Shown here piece after piece: positions 8,623 to 16,937 of a stretch of DNA of 64,000 nt. The stretch's first letter is position 1. Each line of letters starts with the position of its first letter. The notes below the pieces were generated by a model, which made no database searches, was not told where the DNA came from, and saw nothing but the letters and a program-made list of their open reading frames with translations. A program made the translations under genes and the position numbers. Origin of the DNA: Streptomyces naganishii JCM 4654 (GTDB lineage: Bacteria; Actinomycetota; Actinomycetes; Streptomycetales; Streptomycetaceae); assembly GCF_014650575.1 (NCBI RefSeq), contig NZ_BMVF01000014.1, positions 62,001 through 126,000 of the forward strand. The letters run 5' to 3'.

Positions 8623-9824
8623 GCGGCGGTCTCTTCGGCGCCGGCGACACCGTTGACACCGGACGCGCCGCTCACACCCGCGACTCCGCCGACACCGGAC
8701 GCACCGCTCACACCCGCGGCACCGCTGTCACTGGACGCGCCGCGCGCCGGGGCCGCGCTCCAGCGGGCCGTGCCCGACGCCACGCTCCTGCCGTTCTGCA
8801 CCGCGTCCACGCGGAGCGTGACCTCGTCCGCCGCCTCACCTCCGGGCGAGGTGCGCACGAGGAGCCAGGTGGGCGCGGTCAGTTCGCAGTACGCGTCGAA
8901 CTCGACGCCGCCCCCGGACATCGTCCACTCGTACAGCGGGGCCGGGGCCGGCCCCAGCGCGGCCCGGGACGCCTGCCGGACGGCCTCCAGGAGCAGCATG
9001 CCGGGAACGTGGTCGCTGGGGTGGTCGAAGAAGACGGGGTGCGACTGGTCGACGTGCAGCGCCCACACCTCCCCCGGCTCCAGGCCAGCCACGGCGTCCT
9101 GCCCCGGCTCCTCCCCCGCCGTCGCGCCGTCCGGTGACGTCAGTTCGGCGACGACCACGTCCAACTCGTCTTCCCGGCCCACCAGTTCGGGCCGCATCAC
9201 CCTCGCGCCGGGCGGTGCCACGGTCACCGCGGTGCCGGCGGCGGGCGGCGGGGTGCCGCCGGCGCCGCGGGTGCGCAGAGCCGAGTAGCGCGCGGAATCG
9301 ACGGCCTGCCAGGTGACGCTTCCGGTGGCGCGTACGCCTCCGGAGGACAGAAGTCGCGCCCGCAGACTCATCGCCGCCCGCTTCGGTGTGCGTTCCTTGG
9401 TCTCCCGGCAGTGGACCTCGAGGACCACGGCGTCGTCGTGGATGTCGTCCGGGGCGGGTGGCGGCACGTCGAAGTCGAGGCCGCAGAAGACGAAGGGGTG
9501 GTCCAGGGGCACCCCGTAGAAGCGGTGCGAGAGGTAGATGGCCGCTTGCCGCAGCATCTCCACGAAGAGGGTGGGGTCGGTGCGCCCGGCCGCGTCGGGG
9601 CCGTACAGCCCGTGCCCGCCGGGCGTGCGCACCGCGAGGTAGAAGTGGCCGGGGCGCACGCGCACCGCGTCGGTCAGCAGCACCTCCCCCGCCGCCGTCT
9701 TGTGAACCAGTTCCTGCGGCACGGTGCGCTCGAAGCCCGCGCCGCGCGACTCGTCCCGCGCCCCTGCCCGCGTGTCTGCCGGTATGTCCGCCGGTACGTC
9801 CGCCGCCAACACGTCACCACTCAT
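8619..9824 (-). CDS. AfsA-family gamma-butyrolactone biosynthesis protein 1
   Basis: AfsA enzymes join a beta-ketoacyl thioester to dihydroxyacetone phosphate. Two hotdog-like AfsA repeats are visible: the first has VPQELVHKTAAGEVLLTDA and EMLRQAAIYLSHRFYGVPL, the second has DHVPGMLLLEAVRQASR. The ATG is taken where MSGDVL begins after a purine-rich stretch; upstream codons would cross the operator and are unlikely. The protein is 401 residues, and its last 40 are a Gly/Ala/Ser/Val repeat tail encoded by a 36-bp minisatellite. It heads the AfsA-flavoprotein-phosphatase operon and has an ARE 90 bases upstream, so autoregulator receptors in this locus should control it. Confidence 0.92.
   Translation of the reverse strand: MSGDVLAADVPADIPADTRAGARDESRGAGFERTVPQELVHKTAAGEVLLTDAVRVRPGHFYLAVRTPGGHGLYGPDAAGRTDPTLFVEMLRQAAIYLSHRFYGVPLDHPFVFCGLDFDVPPPAPDDIHDDAVVLEVHCRETKERTPKRAAMSLRARLLSSGGVRATGSVTWQAVDSARYSALRTRGAGGTPPPAAGTAVTVAPPGARVMRPELVGREDELDVVVAELTSPDGATAGEEPGQDAVAGLEPGEVWALHVDQSHPVFFDHPSDHVPGMLLLEAVRQASRAALGPAPAPLYEWTMSGGGVEFDAYCELTAPTWLLVRTSPGGEAADEVTLRVDAVQNGRSVASGTARWSAAPARGASSDSGAAGVSGASGVGGVAGVSGASGVNGVAGAEETAA
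8655..8718. repeat. 36-bp in-frame minisatellite in the AfsA-1 tail
   Basis: Two 28-base copies beginning GACACCGGACGC occur with a 36-base period and one mismatch. They encode the SGASGV-type tail repeats, so expansion by whole units keeps the frame. Confidence 0.75.
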
Positions 9825-9913
9825 TACTTGCCCCCCAGAGCAGATGGATGATTCAGACGCAGTGCACACACGTAGCCCGCCGAGGCGTTCCGCTCCCTCG
9901 CCGACGCCGAAAA

Positions 9914-9937
9914 AATATACCTCCGCGAAGGTATATT
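9914..9937. promoter_or_regulatory. ARE-type autoregulator operator 2 (AfsA-1 gene)
   Basis: A nearly perfect palindrome has arms AATATACCT and AGGTATATT, with ATACC and GGTAT spaced by eight bases. It is 90 bases upstream of the AfsA start in the divergent promoter region. Confidence 0.88.
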
Positions 9938-10010
9938 GCAACGGGATTCCACGAGCCCCGCACGGCCCGGTCGGGCACCGCGGCCAAGAATCAAGCGCCC
10001 GGGCGGGCAA

Positions 10011-10034
10011 AACATACCTGTGCGATGGTATTTT
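10011..10034. promoter_or_regulatory. ARE-type autoregulator operator 3 (receptor 1 gene)
   Basis: ATACC-N8-GGTAT is flanked by A- and T-runs, 42 bases before the receptor start. It is 97 bases from operator 2 in the same intergenic region, so bound receptors could act together. Confidence 0.85.
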
Positions 10035-10075
10035 CTTGACGATGCGGCGCACCGGACGAAGGAGGTGGCACGGAC

Positions 10076-10708
10076 ATGGTCAAGCAGGAACGCGCACGAC
10101 GGACGTACGAGGCGATCCTGGACGCCGCCGCCGAGGAGTTCGTCTCCCTCGGCTACGCACGCACGACACTCGGCGGCGTCATCGCCCACACCGACCTCAC
10201 CAAGGGCGCGCTCTACGGGCACTTCTCCTCCAAGGAGGACCTGGCCCGCACCCTCGTACGGCACGGGGCCGCCGTATGGGCCCGGCTGCTGGCCGACATC
10301 GAGTCCTCGCGGCCGGCGCCGCTGACGGCACTGCGCACCCTCACGGTGTCGCTGGCGCTGGAGGTCTGGGCCGACGTACGGGTGCGGGCGGCCTTCCGCC
10401 TGGCCTCGGAGATGCCCGGCGACAGCCCGGCGGGCGGCCCGTTGCTGAGCGAGGTCTGGTGCTTCCTGGTCCACCACACCCGCCGCGCCCAGGAAGCCGG
10501 CGAGATACGGATGCGATGCTCGGCCGAGGCCGTGGCGCAGATCCTGCTGTCGCTGGTCCTCGGGTTCCAGCACGTGCCCCGCGCGCAGCGCGAGGTGCCG
10601 GTCAAGGACCGCATCGAGGAGCTCTGGGTGGTCGTGGCCACCGCGTTGCGCTCGCCCGGTCCGTCCACGGGCCCCTCCCCCGGCGCTCGAGCCACGCTCG
10701 AGCGATAA
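10076..10708 (+). CDS. ArpA/ScbR-like TetR-family autoregulator receptor 1
   Basis: The N-terminal TetR helix-turn-helix includes TTLGGVIAHTDLTKGALYGHF around residues 27-47. The ligand domain keeps a Trp in the SEVWCFL helix at a position like the ligand-contacting Trp of ArpA/CprB. At 210 residues it is of family length. The ATG follows AAGGAGG by nine bases. It lies divergent from the AfsA gene with an ARE in its own promoter, the usual layout of a receptor repressing itself and hormone synthesis. Its ligand domain is more divergent than that of receptor 2, so it may be a pseudo-receptor. Confidence 0.88.
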   Translation: MVKQERARRTYEAILDAAAEEFVSLGYARTTLGGVIAHTDLTKGALYGHFSSKEDLARTLVRHGAAVWARLLADIESSRPAPLTALRTLTVSLALEVWADVRVRAAFRLASEMPGDSPAGGPLLSEVWCFLVHHTRRAQEAGEIRMRCSAEAVAQILLSLVLGFQHVPRAQREVPVKDRIEELWVVVATALRSPGPSTGPSPGARATLER

Positions 10709-10732
10709 AATATACCGTCGCGAAGGTATATC
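10709..10732. promoter_or_regulatory. ARE-type autoregulator operator 4 (receptor 2 gene)
   Basis: ATACC-N8-GGTAT within AATATACC...GGTATATC starts directly after the TAA of receptor 1 and lies 92 bases before the receptor 2 start. It gives receptor 2 its own regulated promoter. Confidence 0.88.
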
Positions 10733-10824
10733 GCCATGCGGATCTTTGAGACCCTTGGTCAAGGAACCAGAAGCACGGCGTCCGCTTCACCCGCCGTGCC
10801 GCCCGCCGGAAAGGCCGAATACTC

Positions 10825-11469
10825 ATGACCCCCTCGCCCACCGCCGCCCGTGCCACGGCGGGTCGCGAACCCAAGCAGGAACGCGCCGTCCGCACCCGCG
10901 CCCAAGTGCTGGAGACCGCGGCCGAGTTGTTCGCCGAACGCGGCTACGACGCCACGTCCATCGTCGACATCGCCGAGCGCGTGGGCATGACCAAGGGCGC
11001 GGTCTACTTCCACTTCAAGAACAAGGAGGCCATGGCCATCGCGGTCGTGGAGAGCAACTACGACCGCTGGCCGGCGCTGCTGCGAGAGGTCCGCACCGAG
11101 AACCTGGACCCGCGCTCGACCGTCCTCGCCCTGCTGGACCGCACCGCGCGGGCCTTCCACACCGACCGCACCATCCAGGCCGGCGCGCGCCTGCAGTCCG
11201 AGCGGTCGCTGATCGGCACGCCGCTGCCCGAGCCCTACGTCGGCTGGATCGACCTCCTCGCCGGCCTCTTCGAGGAGGCCGAGCGCGCGGGCCAGCTGAA
11301 GAAGGGCCTCAACCCGCGCACCGCCGCCCGGGTCGTCGTCTCCTCCTTCTACGGCATGCAGCACATCTCGGACGTCCTGCACCACCGTGCCGACCTGATG
11401 GAGCGCTGGCGCGAACTGCGCGACATCACCCTGGAGGCCGTGCTCCCGTCGGACCAGGCACCGGCCTGA
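10825..11469 (+). CDS. ArpA/ScbR-like TetR-family gamma-butyrolactone receptor 2
   Basis: The 214-residue protein matches canonical receptors closely: KQERAVRTRAQVLETAAELF, then the recognition helix GMTKGAVYFHFKNKEAMA, a conserved SERSLIGTPLPEPYVGW segment with the Trp that contacts ligand in ArpA-type proteins, and YGMQHISDVL near the end. It should bind AREs without ligand and release them when a butyrolactone or butenolide binds. A purine-rich AAAGG is about 12 bases before the ATG. Two tandem receptors beside one AfsA gene resemble loci where one is the true hormone receptor and the other senses antibiotics or intermediates. Confidence 0.93.
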   Translation: MTPSPTAARATAGREPKQERAVRTRAQVLETAAELFAERGYDATSIVDIAERVGMTKGAVYFHFKNKEAMAIAVVESNYDRWPALLREVRTENLDPRSTVLALLDRTARAFHTDRTIQAGARLQSERSLIGTPLPEPYVGWIDLLAGLFEEAERAGQLKKGLNPRTAARVVVSSFYGMQHISDVLHHRADLMERWRELRDITLEAVLPSDQAPA

Positions 11470-11728
11470 CGCCTGTCCGGCGCACCCCCTGTCCGGCGCG
11501 TCCCCTGTTTCGGCGCGTCCCCGGCGCACGCCTCGCCGGCGCTCCGGGGCGTGCGCCGGGCGCGTTCGGCTCCTGCTGCGAGAGGTGCGGTTCGGACACT
11601 TCCGAAGGGCGGGTCCGAGGCGTGGGAGCGCCATGTCCGGAAGCCGGCACGACTGGCTGGACGACCGGCTGAACGACCGGCCGGCCGACCGCGCCGGACG
11701 GCGATCGGCGGCCTGCGCGCGAGGAAGG

Positions 11729-12073
11729 TCAGGCCGCGCGGACCACCGGTGCCAGGCGGCGCGGGGCGGCCAGGGTGCGGGGAGCCTTGCGGACGGCGCG
11801 GACCCGGTACGTCGTCCGCGCGGGATCCACGAGGGGTTCGCCGAGGGTGATGCGCCCGGCGGAGTGCAGCGCGTCGCAGGCGGCGGTGGGCAGGGCGACG
11901 TAGCAGCCGGTGCGGCCGGTGCCCGGCTCGGGCGGCTGCCAGTAGCAGTATCTGCGGCGGCCGTCCGGGCGCACGGTGAGGAAGACGGCGGTGCCGGGGT
12001 CACCGATGACGCGCAGCAGGTCGGCGCTCGCACGCGTGTCGCCGGCGCGTGCCGGGTCGGGAACGGGCTGCAT
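11729..12073 (-). CDS. Small protein of unknown function
   Basis: The 114-residue protein is not recognised. It starts with an ATG nine bases after GAGGAAGG. It contains no membrane segment or signal peptide; visible features are RRRYCYWQPP, CYVALPTAACDAL and a basic C-terminus. Alternating hydrophobic strands suggest a small beta-rich domain. It lies 126 bases after the nitroreductase on the same strand and may be the last gene of the AfsA-2 operon or have its own promoter. Confidence 0.6.
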   Translation of the reverse strand: MQPVPDPARAGDTRASADLLRVIGDPGTAVFLTVRPDGRRRYCYWQPPEPGTGRTGCYVALPTAACDALHSAGRITLGEPLVDPARTTYRVRAVRKAPRTLAAPRRLAPVVRAA

Positions 12074-12199
12074 CAGCGGGGGCCTTCCTCGATGGAGCGG
12101 CTGGGGGCAAAGATCGCTTACCCCGCACGGAGGATGTCGATCTCGCTTTCGGCGGCATTGTGCAGCACGGCACCGACAACGGCGGTGCGCCGCGGGCTC

Positions 12200-12853
12200 T
12201 CAGCCGCTCCCGCCGCCCTGCCAGCCGTCGCGGTGCAGGACGTCCTCCAGGGGCAGGCGCGGGCCGGGGCGGAAAGTGGCGCGCAGCGGGTAGGCGGTCG
12301 GCAGGAGCGCGCCCTGGCGGACGGTGGGCGGCAGGCCGAGCAGGTCGGCGGCCTCCTGCTCGCGGTCGAGGTGGACGGCGGTCCAGGCGGTGACCAGGCC
12401 GCGGCTGCGGGCGGCCAGGGCGTAGCTCCAGGCGGCCGGCAGCAGGGACGCCCACAGGCCGGCCTGGTTGCCCTCGGGCAGCCGCTCGGCGGCGAGTTGG
12501 AGGCAGGGGATCACGAAGACCGGTACCCGGTGCAGGCGTTCGGCCAGCGAACGCGCGGAGGCGAGCATCGAGCGGGCCCCTGGGGGCAGTTGGTCGAGCC
12601 GCGCCAGGCCGGCGGCGTTGCGGTCGTGGAAAGCCGCCCGGTAGACGTCGGCGAGCGCGGCGCGCAGGTCCGGGTCGGTGACCAGGATCCAGCGCCAGTT
12701 CTGGCGGTTGTTGCCGTTGGGCGCCTGGAGGGCGATGCGCAGACAGTCCTCCACGAGGGCCGGGTCCACCCTCCGCTCCAGGTCCAATCCGTTGCGCACG
12801 GTCCGCGTGGTGGTGAGCAACTCCTCGCACGACAAGGGGCGTTCGAGGGTCAT
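12200..12853 (-). CDS. Nitroreductase-family flavoprotein
   Basis: The 217-residue protein has the FMN-binding start of the family (RTVRNGL, then APNGNNRQNWRWILV), a central WASLLPAAWSYALAARSRGL helix and the ending LLGLPPTVRQGALLPTAYPL. Members reduce enones, quinones or nitro groups with NAD(P)H. Its ATG overlaps the stop of the UbiA-like gene, so it is translated with it. In this operon it may reduce a double bond of the hormone-like product, the step done by BprA-type enzymes in A-factor synthesis. That role is inference. Confidence 0.83.
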   Translation of the reverse strand: MTLERPLSCEELLTTTRTVRNGLDLERRVDPALVEDCLRIALQAPNGNNRQNWRWILVTDPDLRAALADVYRAAFHDRNAAGLARLDQLPPGARSMLASARSLAERLHRVPVFVIPCLQLAAERLPEGNQAGLWASLLPAAWSYALAARSRGLVTAWTAVHLDREQEAADLLGLPPTVRQGALLPTAYPLRATFRPGPRLPLEDVLHRDGWQGGGSG

Positions 12854-13758
12854 GGCAGCACCGCCGCGCGGACGGTCAGGGCGAGATGGGTGCCCGCCAC
12901 GAAGCCCGCCGCGGCCGGCATCGGCCAGCAGCCGCGCCGGGCCGCGCTGAACCGCCGCAGACCCCAGGCCGGCAGCGCGGCGATCAGGCAGGGCAGCAGC
13001 CCGGCCGGCCCGTACGGCAGGAACAGCACGATCTGGCAGACGACCGCGCCCGCCGCGAACGCCGCGGTGACCGCCGCGCTGCGCCGGGGGCCGAGGACCA
13101 CCGAGTACAGGCGCTCTCCGGGCGGCGCCTGCCAGGCGGTCTTGCGGGCGAACTCGAAGTGCAGGAACACGCACGCGGACAGGGCGAGCAGCACCGCACC
13201 GCGCCAGTCGGCGGTGACGGTCCCGGCGGCGGCCAGGGAGCCGTACACATAGCAGCCGAGCAGCACCTGCACCGGGCAGGCGGCCGCAAGGCCGAGCAGT
13301 TGCCGGTCGCGCACGGGCGCGGACAGGCGTTCCACGGCGGCCAGGAGCAGCCCGTAGCCGAGCGCGGCGAGGACCAGCAGGACGGCGGCCGGGGACAGCG
13401 CGGCGTTCAGGCAGATGACCACGGCGGTCGACACGGCCATTCCCGCGCGCAGTTCGCCCGCGGTGATGGCGCCGGTGACCAGGGGCCGGTCCGGGTGGTG
13501 GACGCGGTCGTACTCGAGGTCCTTCTGCTCGTCCAGCATGCGCAGGAACAGCAGCGCGAGGACGACGCTCGTCACCCGCGCCCAGGTGGCTCCGGACGGC
13601 CGCCAGGGCGTGCCGGTCAGGCTCACGGCCGAGGACTCCAGGGACAGGGTCCACAGCAGCCCGTAGGTGACGTAGACGTGGGGGCGGAACATGCGCAGCA
13701 CGAAGCGGGCGAGCCTCGCGGGCACACGGGAGACGGGGACGGTACTCGCGGACGTCAC
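12850..13758 (-). CDS. UbiA-family membrane prenyltransferase-like protein
   Basis: The 302-residue protein has eight or nine hydrophobic helices. The first aspartate motif is present as DEQKDLEYD, followed by HPDRPLVTG near residue 90, as in UbiA prenyltransferases. The second aspartate motif is replaced by HFEFARKTAW, so the acceptor or metal site differs. UbiA enzymes move a prenyl or related diphosphate-linked group to an acceptor in the membrane. Both ends overlap neighbours (GTGA upstream, ATGA downstream), placing it inside the AfsA-2 operon. A prenylated or membrane-bound autoregulator-like product is possible but unproven. Confidence 0.8.
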   Translation of the reverse strand: MTSASTVPVSRVPARLARFVLRMFRPHVYVTYGLLWTLSLESSAVSLTGTPWRPSGATWARVTSVVLALLFLRMLDEQKDLEYDRVHHPDRPLVTGAITAGELRAGMAVSTAVVICLNAALSPAAVLLVLAALGYGLLLAAVERLSAPVRDRQLLGLAAACPVQVLLGCYVYGSLAAAGTVTADWRGAVLLALSACVFLHFEFARKTAWQAPPGERLYSVVLGPRRSAAVTAAFAAGAVVCQIVLFLPYGPAGLLPCLIAALPAWGLRRFSAARRGCWPMPAAAGFVAGTHLALTVRAAVLP

Positions 13759-14798
13759 AGCAGCGGCCGTCCTCCGGTGCCGGCCCGCGGGCCCGCGCCC
13801 TCACCGGCACCGGCCACCGCGCCCGCCCCCGCACCCGCCGCGCCGACCAGGCCGGCCTCGGCCGTGTCGCGTCCGGCGAAGCCGATACGGGCCTCGGCCA
13901 CCGGGGTGCCCAGCTGGAGCAGGGAGCACTCGGCGTCCTCGCCGGGCACGGGCACGGCGGCGAGGCAGAGCAGGGGCAGGTCCATCTCGGCGAAGCGGCG
14001 AAAGCGCGCGGACAGGCTCACCGGCAGGGCGGTGGACGTGGGCGTGTCCGTGGCGTCCTCGGTCGCGGCGGCGAGGGCCAGTTGCCGGCAGGCCTCCAAC
14101 TCCAGCATGCCGGGCACGTGGTCGACCCAGTGGTCGTACATCGTCGGGTGGCTGGTCCCGGCGACCAGGCGGGCCGCGCGGCCGCCGTCGCCGGTGGTGC
14201 GCGGCGGCGAGACGACCACGTTGGCGGGGTCGCGGCGGCCCACGAGAGCGGGTTCGGCGCGCGGTCCGCGCAGCGCGGCCGGCGGCTTGAACAGGCCGTA
14301 CGCGCCGCGCTGCTTGGCGCGCAACCGGGTCCAGTCCGGCGGTGCCATCCAGGAGTAGTCGATGCGCGCGGTCATGGCCCGGCGCGCGCCGACGACGGCG
14401 GTGAACGCCAGCCGCAGTCCCGTAGTGCCCGACCGGCACCGGAACCGGCGCTGGACACGCGCGCTGATCACGGCCTCCGTCGGGGTGTCCCCCGGTGTCA
14501 GCGCGGCCGGGTCGAGCACCTCGAAGCCGGCCGTGCGGAGCAGGAACCGGTGCCCGAGCGGTACGGCGAAGCAGCGGTGCGCCACCACGAAGATGCCCTG
14601 GCGGCAGGCCTCCAGCAGCATGAAGGGGTCGTGGTGGGTGCGCGGGGCGAGGGTGTCGTCGTAGAAGGGGTGGCGGCGGGGAAGCTGTGCGGCGAGCAGG
14701 ACCTCGTCCTCGCTCCGGCGCTCCGCGTCGGTCAGGAAGACCTCGGCGATCGCGGCCCGGTGCACCAGCTCCCTGGGGAGTGTCCGGGCGAACTGCAT
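13755..14798 (-). CDS. AfsA-family protein 2
   Basis: This second AfsA homologue has 347 residues with both repeats: LPRELVHRAAIAEVFLTDAE and LEACRQGIFVVAHRCFAVPLG in the first, and WVDHVPGMLELEACRQLALA in the second. The strong AAAGGAGG eight bases before the ATG fixes the start. The tail is Ala/Gly-rich (AGAGAGAVAGAG). It is clearly diverged from the AfsA-1 protein and lies inside a different operon, so it probably uses another acyl or alcohol partner. No ARE was found in front of it or at the head of its operon. Confidence 0.9.
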   Translation of the reverse strand: MQFARTLPRELVHRAAIAEVFLTDAERRSEDEVLLAAQLPRRHPFYDDTLAPRTHHDPFMLLEACRQGIFVVAHRCFAVPLGHRFLLRTAGFEVLDPAALTPGDTPTEAVISARVQRRFRCRSGTTGLRLAFTAVVGARRAMTARIDYSWMAPPDWTRLRAKQRGAYGLFKPPAALRGPRAEPALVGRRDPANVVVSPPRTTGDGGRAARLVAGTSHPTMYDHWVDHVPGMLELEACRQLALAAATEDATDTPTSTALPVSLSARFRRFAEMDLPLLCLAAVPVPGEDAECSLLQLGTPVAEARIGFAGRDTAEAGLVGAAGAGAGAVAGAGEGAGPRAGTGGRPLL

Positions 14799-14814
14799 GG
14801 GGGTGCGCCTCCTT

Positions 14815-15804
14815 TCAGGGGGTCGAGGAGTTGTGCGGGAGCGCGGCCAGGTGGCGGCGCCATGTCCCGGGGCCGGCGCCGTCGAGCACGGGGACCCGGC
14901 CGGGCTGGCGCATGGGGAGCACCGCTGAGCCGACGACGACGGTGTCCCAGCGGTCGATGTCCGCCCCGCCGAAGTCGGCGCCATCAACCTTGAGCCGGTG
15001 CCGCAGGGCCGCTTCCGCCACGCCGTACGGGTCGGTGGGCGTGCCGGGGCCGAGGGCGCGGGCCAGGTCCCGGCGCAGCCGGTCGAGGGCGGGTTCGAAG
15101 TCCAGGTCGCGCGGCTTGGTGGCGGCGTGGAGCCGGTCGGCGAGCTCCAGGGCGTGCGTGGTGCGGTCCTCGCCGGCCAGCGCGTGGGTGAGGAGGCGGT
15201 GGCGTTCGGTCTCGTCGAAGTGCACGGCCAACTCCCGCAGCAGGTCGGCGGGTTCGTCCGGGGTGTGCACGAGGTTGAGCAGGTAGCTGTAGCGGCCGAG
15301 GCGGTGGCGCAGTTGGCCGGGCACGCGTGCGTCGGGGTCGGTGGGCCCTTTGAGCCGGGTGAGTTCCACGGTGGCGGGGACGTCGGGGGCGCGTTCGGGC
15401 CGGACGATCAGGACCAGGGCGTCGGCGTCCTCCAGGAAGAGCGCGGCGAGCCGCCTGCGGTGGGGCGTGGCGAGGTTCCACTGGAAGTACCACAGGGCGC
15501 GGATCATCGTCCGGGTCAGGTGGGTGACGGCGGCGCCGACGATCCGGAAGCGCCGCTCGCCGAGCCACTGGACGGCCGCCTCCAGCCTGCGCGCCACCAC
15601 GGCGTCCGGCTTCAGCAGCAGCGCCGCGTGACGGTGGGCGAAGCCGGTGATGTCGCCGGTGAGTCCGGCGAGTTGGCCGTGTGCCTCCTGGTAGTAGGTG
15701 TCCGCTCCGTAGAGGCACTGCTTGGCGGGGTGGCAGGTGAGCTCGGGCGGGACGGCGATGCCGTGCGTCGCTCCGCGGTGCGCGCGGTCGGGGTCGTACG
15801 TCAC
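14815..15804 (-). CDS. NDP-kinase-domain protein
   Basis: The middle of this 329-residue protein resembles nucleoside-diphosphate kinase. LLLKPDAV is the first strand and GPTDP...PGQLRHRLG the nucleotide loop. NLVHTPDEPADLLREL carries a His where NDK has its phosphorylated His (NLIHGSD). About 60 residues precede and 110 follow the domain, and neither part is recognised. The start GTG overlaps the reductase stop. It may phosphorylate a nucleotide or a small substrate, or use the fold for another phosphoryl transfer. Its presence with a nucleotidyltransferase and a PEP-synthase-like enzyme points to activated phosphate chemistry. Confidence 0.72.
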   Translation of the reverse strand: MTYDPDRAHRGATHGIAVPPELTCHPAKQCLYGADTYYQEAHGQLAGLTGDITGFAHRHAALLLKPDAVVARRLEAAVQWLGERRFRIVGAAVTHLTRTMIRALWYFQWNLATPHRRRLAALFLEDADALVLIVRPERAPDVPATVELTRLKGPTDPDARVPGQLRHRLGRYSYLLNLVHTPDEPADLLRELAVHFDETERHRLLTHALAGEDRTTHALELADRLHAATKPRDLDFEPALDRLRRDLARALGPGTPTDPYGVAEAALRHRLKVDGADFGGADIDRWDTVVVGSAVLPMRQPGRVPVLDGAGPGTWRRHLAALPHNSSTP

Positions 15805-16886
15805 TGGGGGCTCCCGTGGGCAGGGCGGGCGGCCGGTGTCTTCGGCGGGGGCGTGCCGAGGTAGCCGGTCGCGAGACAGTGGTCGAGGAGGCGGCGCAGG
15901 TAGGCGCGTCCGCGTCCGGGCCGCCAGGGGGAGAAGGCGGCGGCGTGGGTGTCGTCGAAGTGGACGCGGCGCCGGAAGTAGGTGTCGTAGTGGGCGATGA
16001 CACGCTCGTAGTACGAGCGTTCGCGTCCGGGCAGGGCGGCCGCGGAGAACGCGGACGGCGGGACGAACCTCGGCACGCGGAACGACGGGTACTCGGCGAG
16101 GACGTCGGAGAAGTCCCGCAGGGTGAGTTCGTGGCCGGCCGCGTGGAGGGTGCGGCCCTCGGCGGCGTCGAAGCGGACGCAGGCCGCGGTCACCAGGCCG
16201 GCGACGCGGTCGACGGGGACCAGGTCCAGTACGGCGTCGTAGTGGCCGGGTGCGGTGCTCACCAGGCCCCTGGTGAAGACCTTGAGCACGGGATAGACGG
16301 TCTTGAAGTCGCGGACGCGGCCGGTGCGGGCGGCGCCGGTGACGATGCTCGGGCGCACGACCGTCACGGGCAGTCCCTCGGCGGCGGCCTTGCGGACCAT
16401 GGTCTCCGCGGTGAGCTTGCTGCGCTCGTAGCCGTTGCCGGGGGTCTGGCCGACGTCGAGTTCGTCCTCGTACGCGGTGCCGTCGCGTTCCCCGCACACG
16501 TAGGCGGTGCTGAGGTGGACGAGCGGGGTGCGGCCGGCGAGGGCCACGCCGAGGACGTGCCGGGTGCCGCGCACGTTGACGTCGTCGTAGCGCTCGTCGG
16601 GCAGTCCGAAGTCGGTGACGGCGGCGCAGTGCACGATGCGGTCGGCCGTCCGGGCCAGGCGCCGGTCGTCGCGGCCCAGTCCGAGGCCGGGGCGGGTGAT
16701 GTCGCCGGTGAGCGGGGTGAGGGCGCCGGGGGCCGGGCGCAGTCGCCGGCCGTCGTTGCGGACGATGCCGGTGCGGTGGTGCAGCAGGGCGAGCACGGTG
16801 TGTCCGGCGGCGGTGAGCCGTGCGGTCACTTCGGCGCCCACGAATCCGCCGGCGCCGGTGACCAGCACCGTCAACGCGTCGGCCAT
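15801..16886 (-). CDS. NAD(P)-dependent reductase, extended SDR (fatty-acyl reductase/epimerase type)
   Basis: The N-terminal TGAGGFVG is the dinucleotide loop, HLSTAYVCG carries the catalytic Ser/Thr region and YERSK the Tyr-Lys pair. The order GDITRPGLGL, NVRGTRHVL and VVRPSIVTG is typical of the NAD-binding-4 (carboxylic/acyl thioester reductase) branch. It is 361 residues long; the final 60 residues with YYERVIAHYDTYFRRRVHFD resemble fatty-acyl reductase C-termini. It may reduce an acyl thioester or a keto intermediate. Its stop overlaps the NDK-like start. Confidence 0.8.
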   Translation of the reverse strand: MADALTVLVTGAGGFVGAEVTARLTAAGHTVLALLHHRTGIVRNDGRRLRPAPGALTPLTGDITRPGLGLGRDDRRLARTADRIVHCAAVTDFGLPDERYDDVNVRGTRHVLGVALAGRTPLVHLSTAYVCGERDGTAYEDELDVGQTPGNGYERSKLTAETMVRKAAAEGLPVTVVRPSIVTGAARTGRVRDFKTVYPVLKVFTRGLVSTAPGHYDAVLDLVPVDRVAGLVTAACVRFDAAEGRTLHAAGHELTLRDFSDVLAEYPSFRVPRFVPPSAFSAAALPGRERSYYERVIAHYDTYFRRRVHFDDTHAAAFSPWRPGRGRAYLRRLLDHCLATGYLGTPPPKTPAARPAHGSPQ

Positions 16887-16937
16887 GAGTCGGCCCTCCA
16901 GGGGGTGGGGAAGCCTGCGGGTGGTTTCGACACGGGG

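Noticed and set aside
8619..10052. Longer N-terminal start for the first AfsA protein
   Set aside because: It would translate both autoregulator operators and the divergent promoter. The ATG at MSGDVL is consistent with family length.
13755..14987. Longer N-terminal start for the second AfsA protein
   Set aside because: The extra 63 residues are Ser/Pro/Arg-rich, overlap the preceding gene and lack similarity. The ATG after AAAGGAGG fits AfsA proteins.
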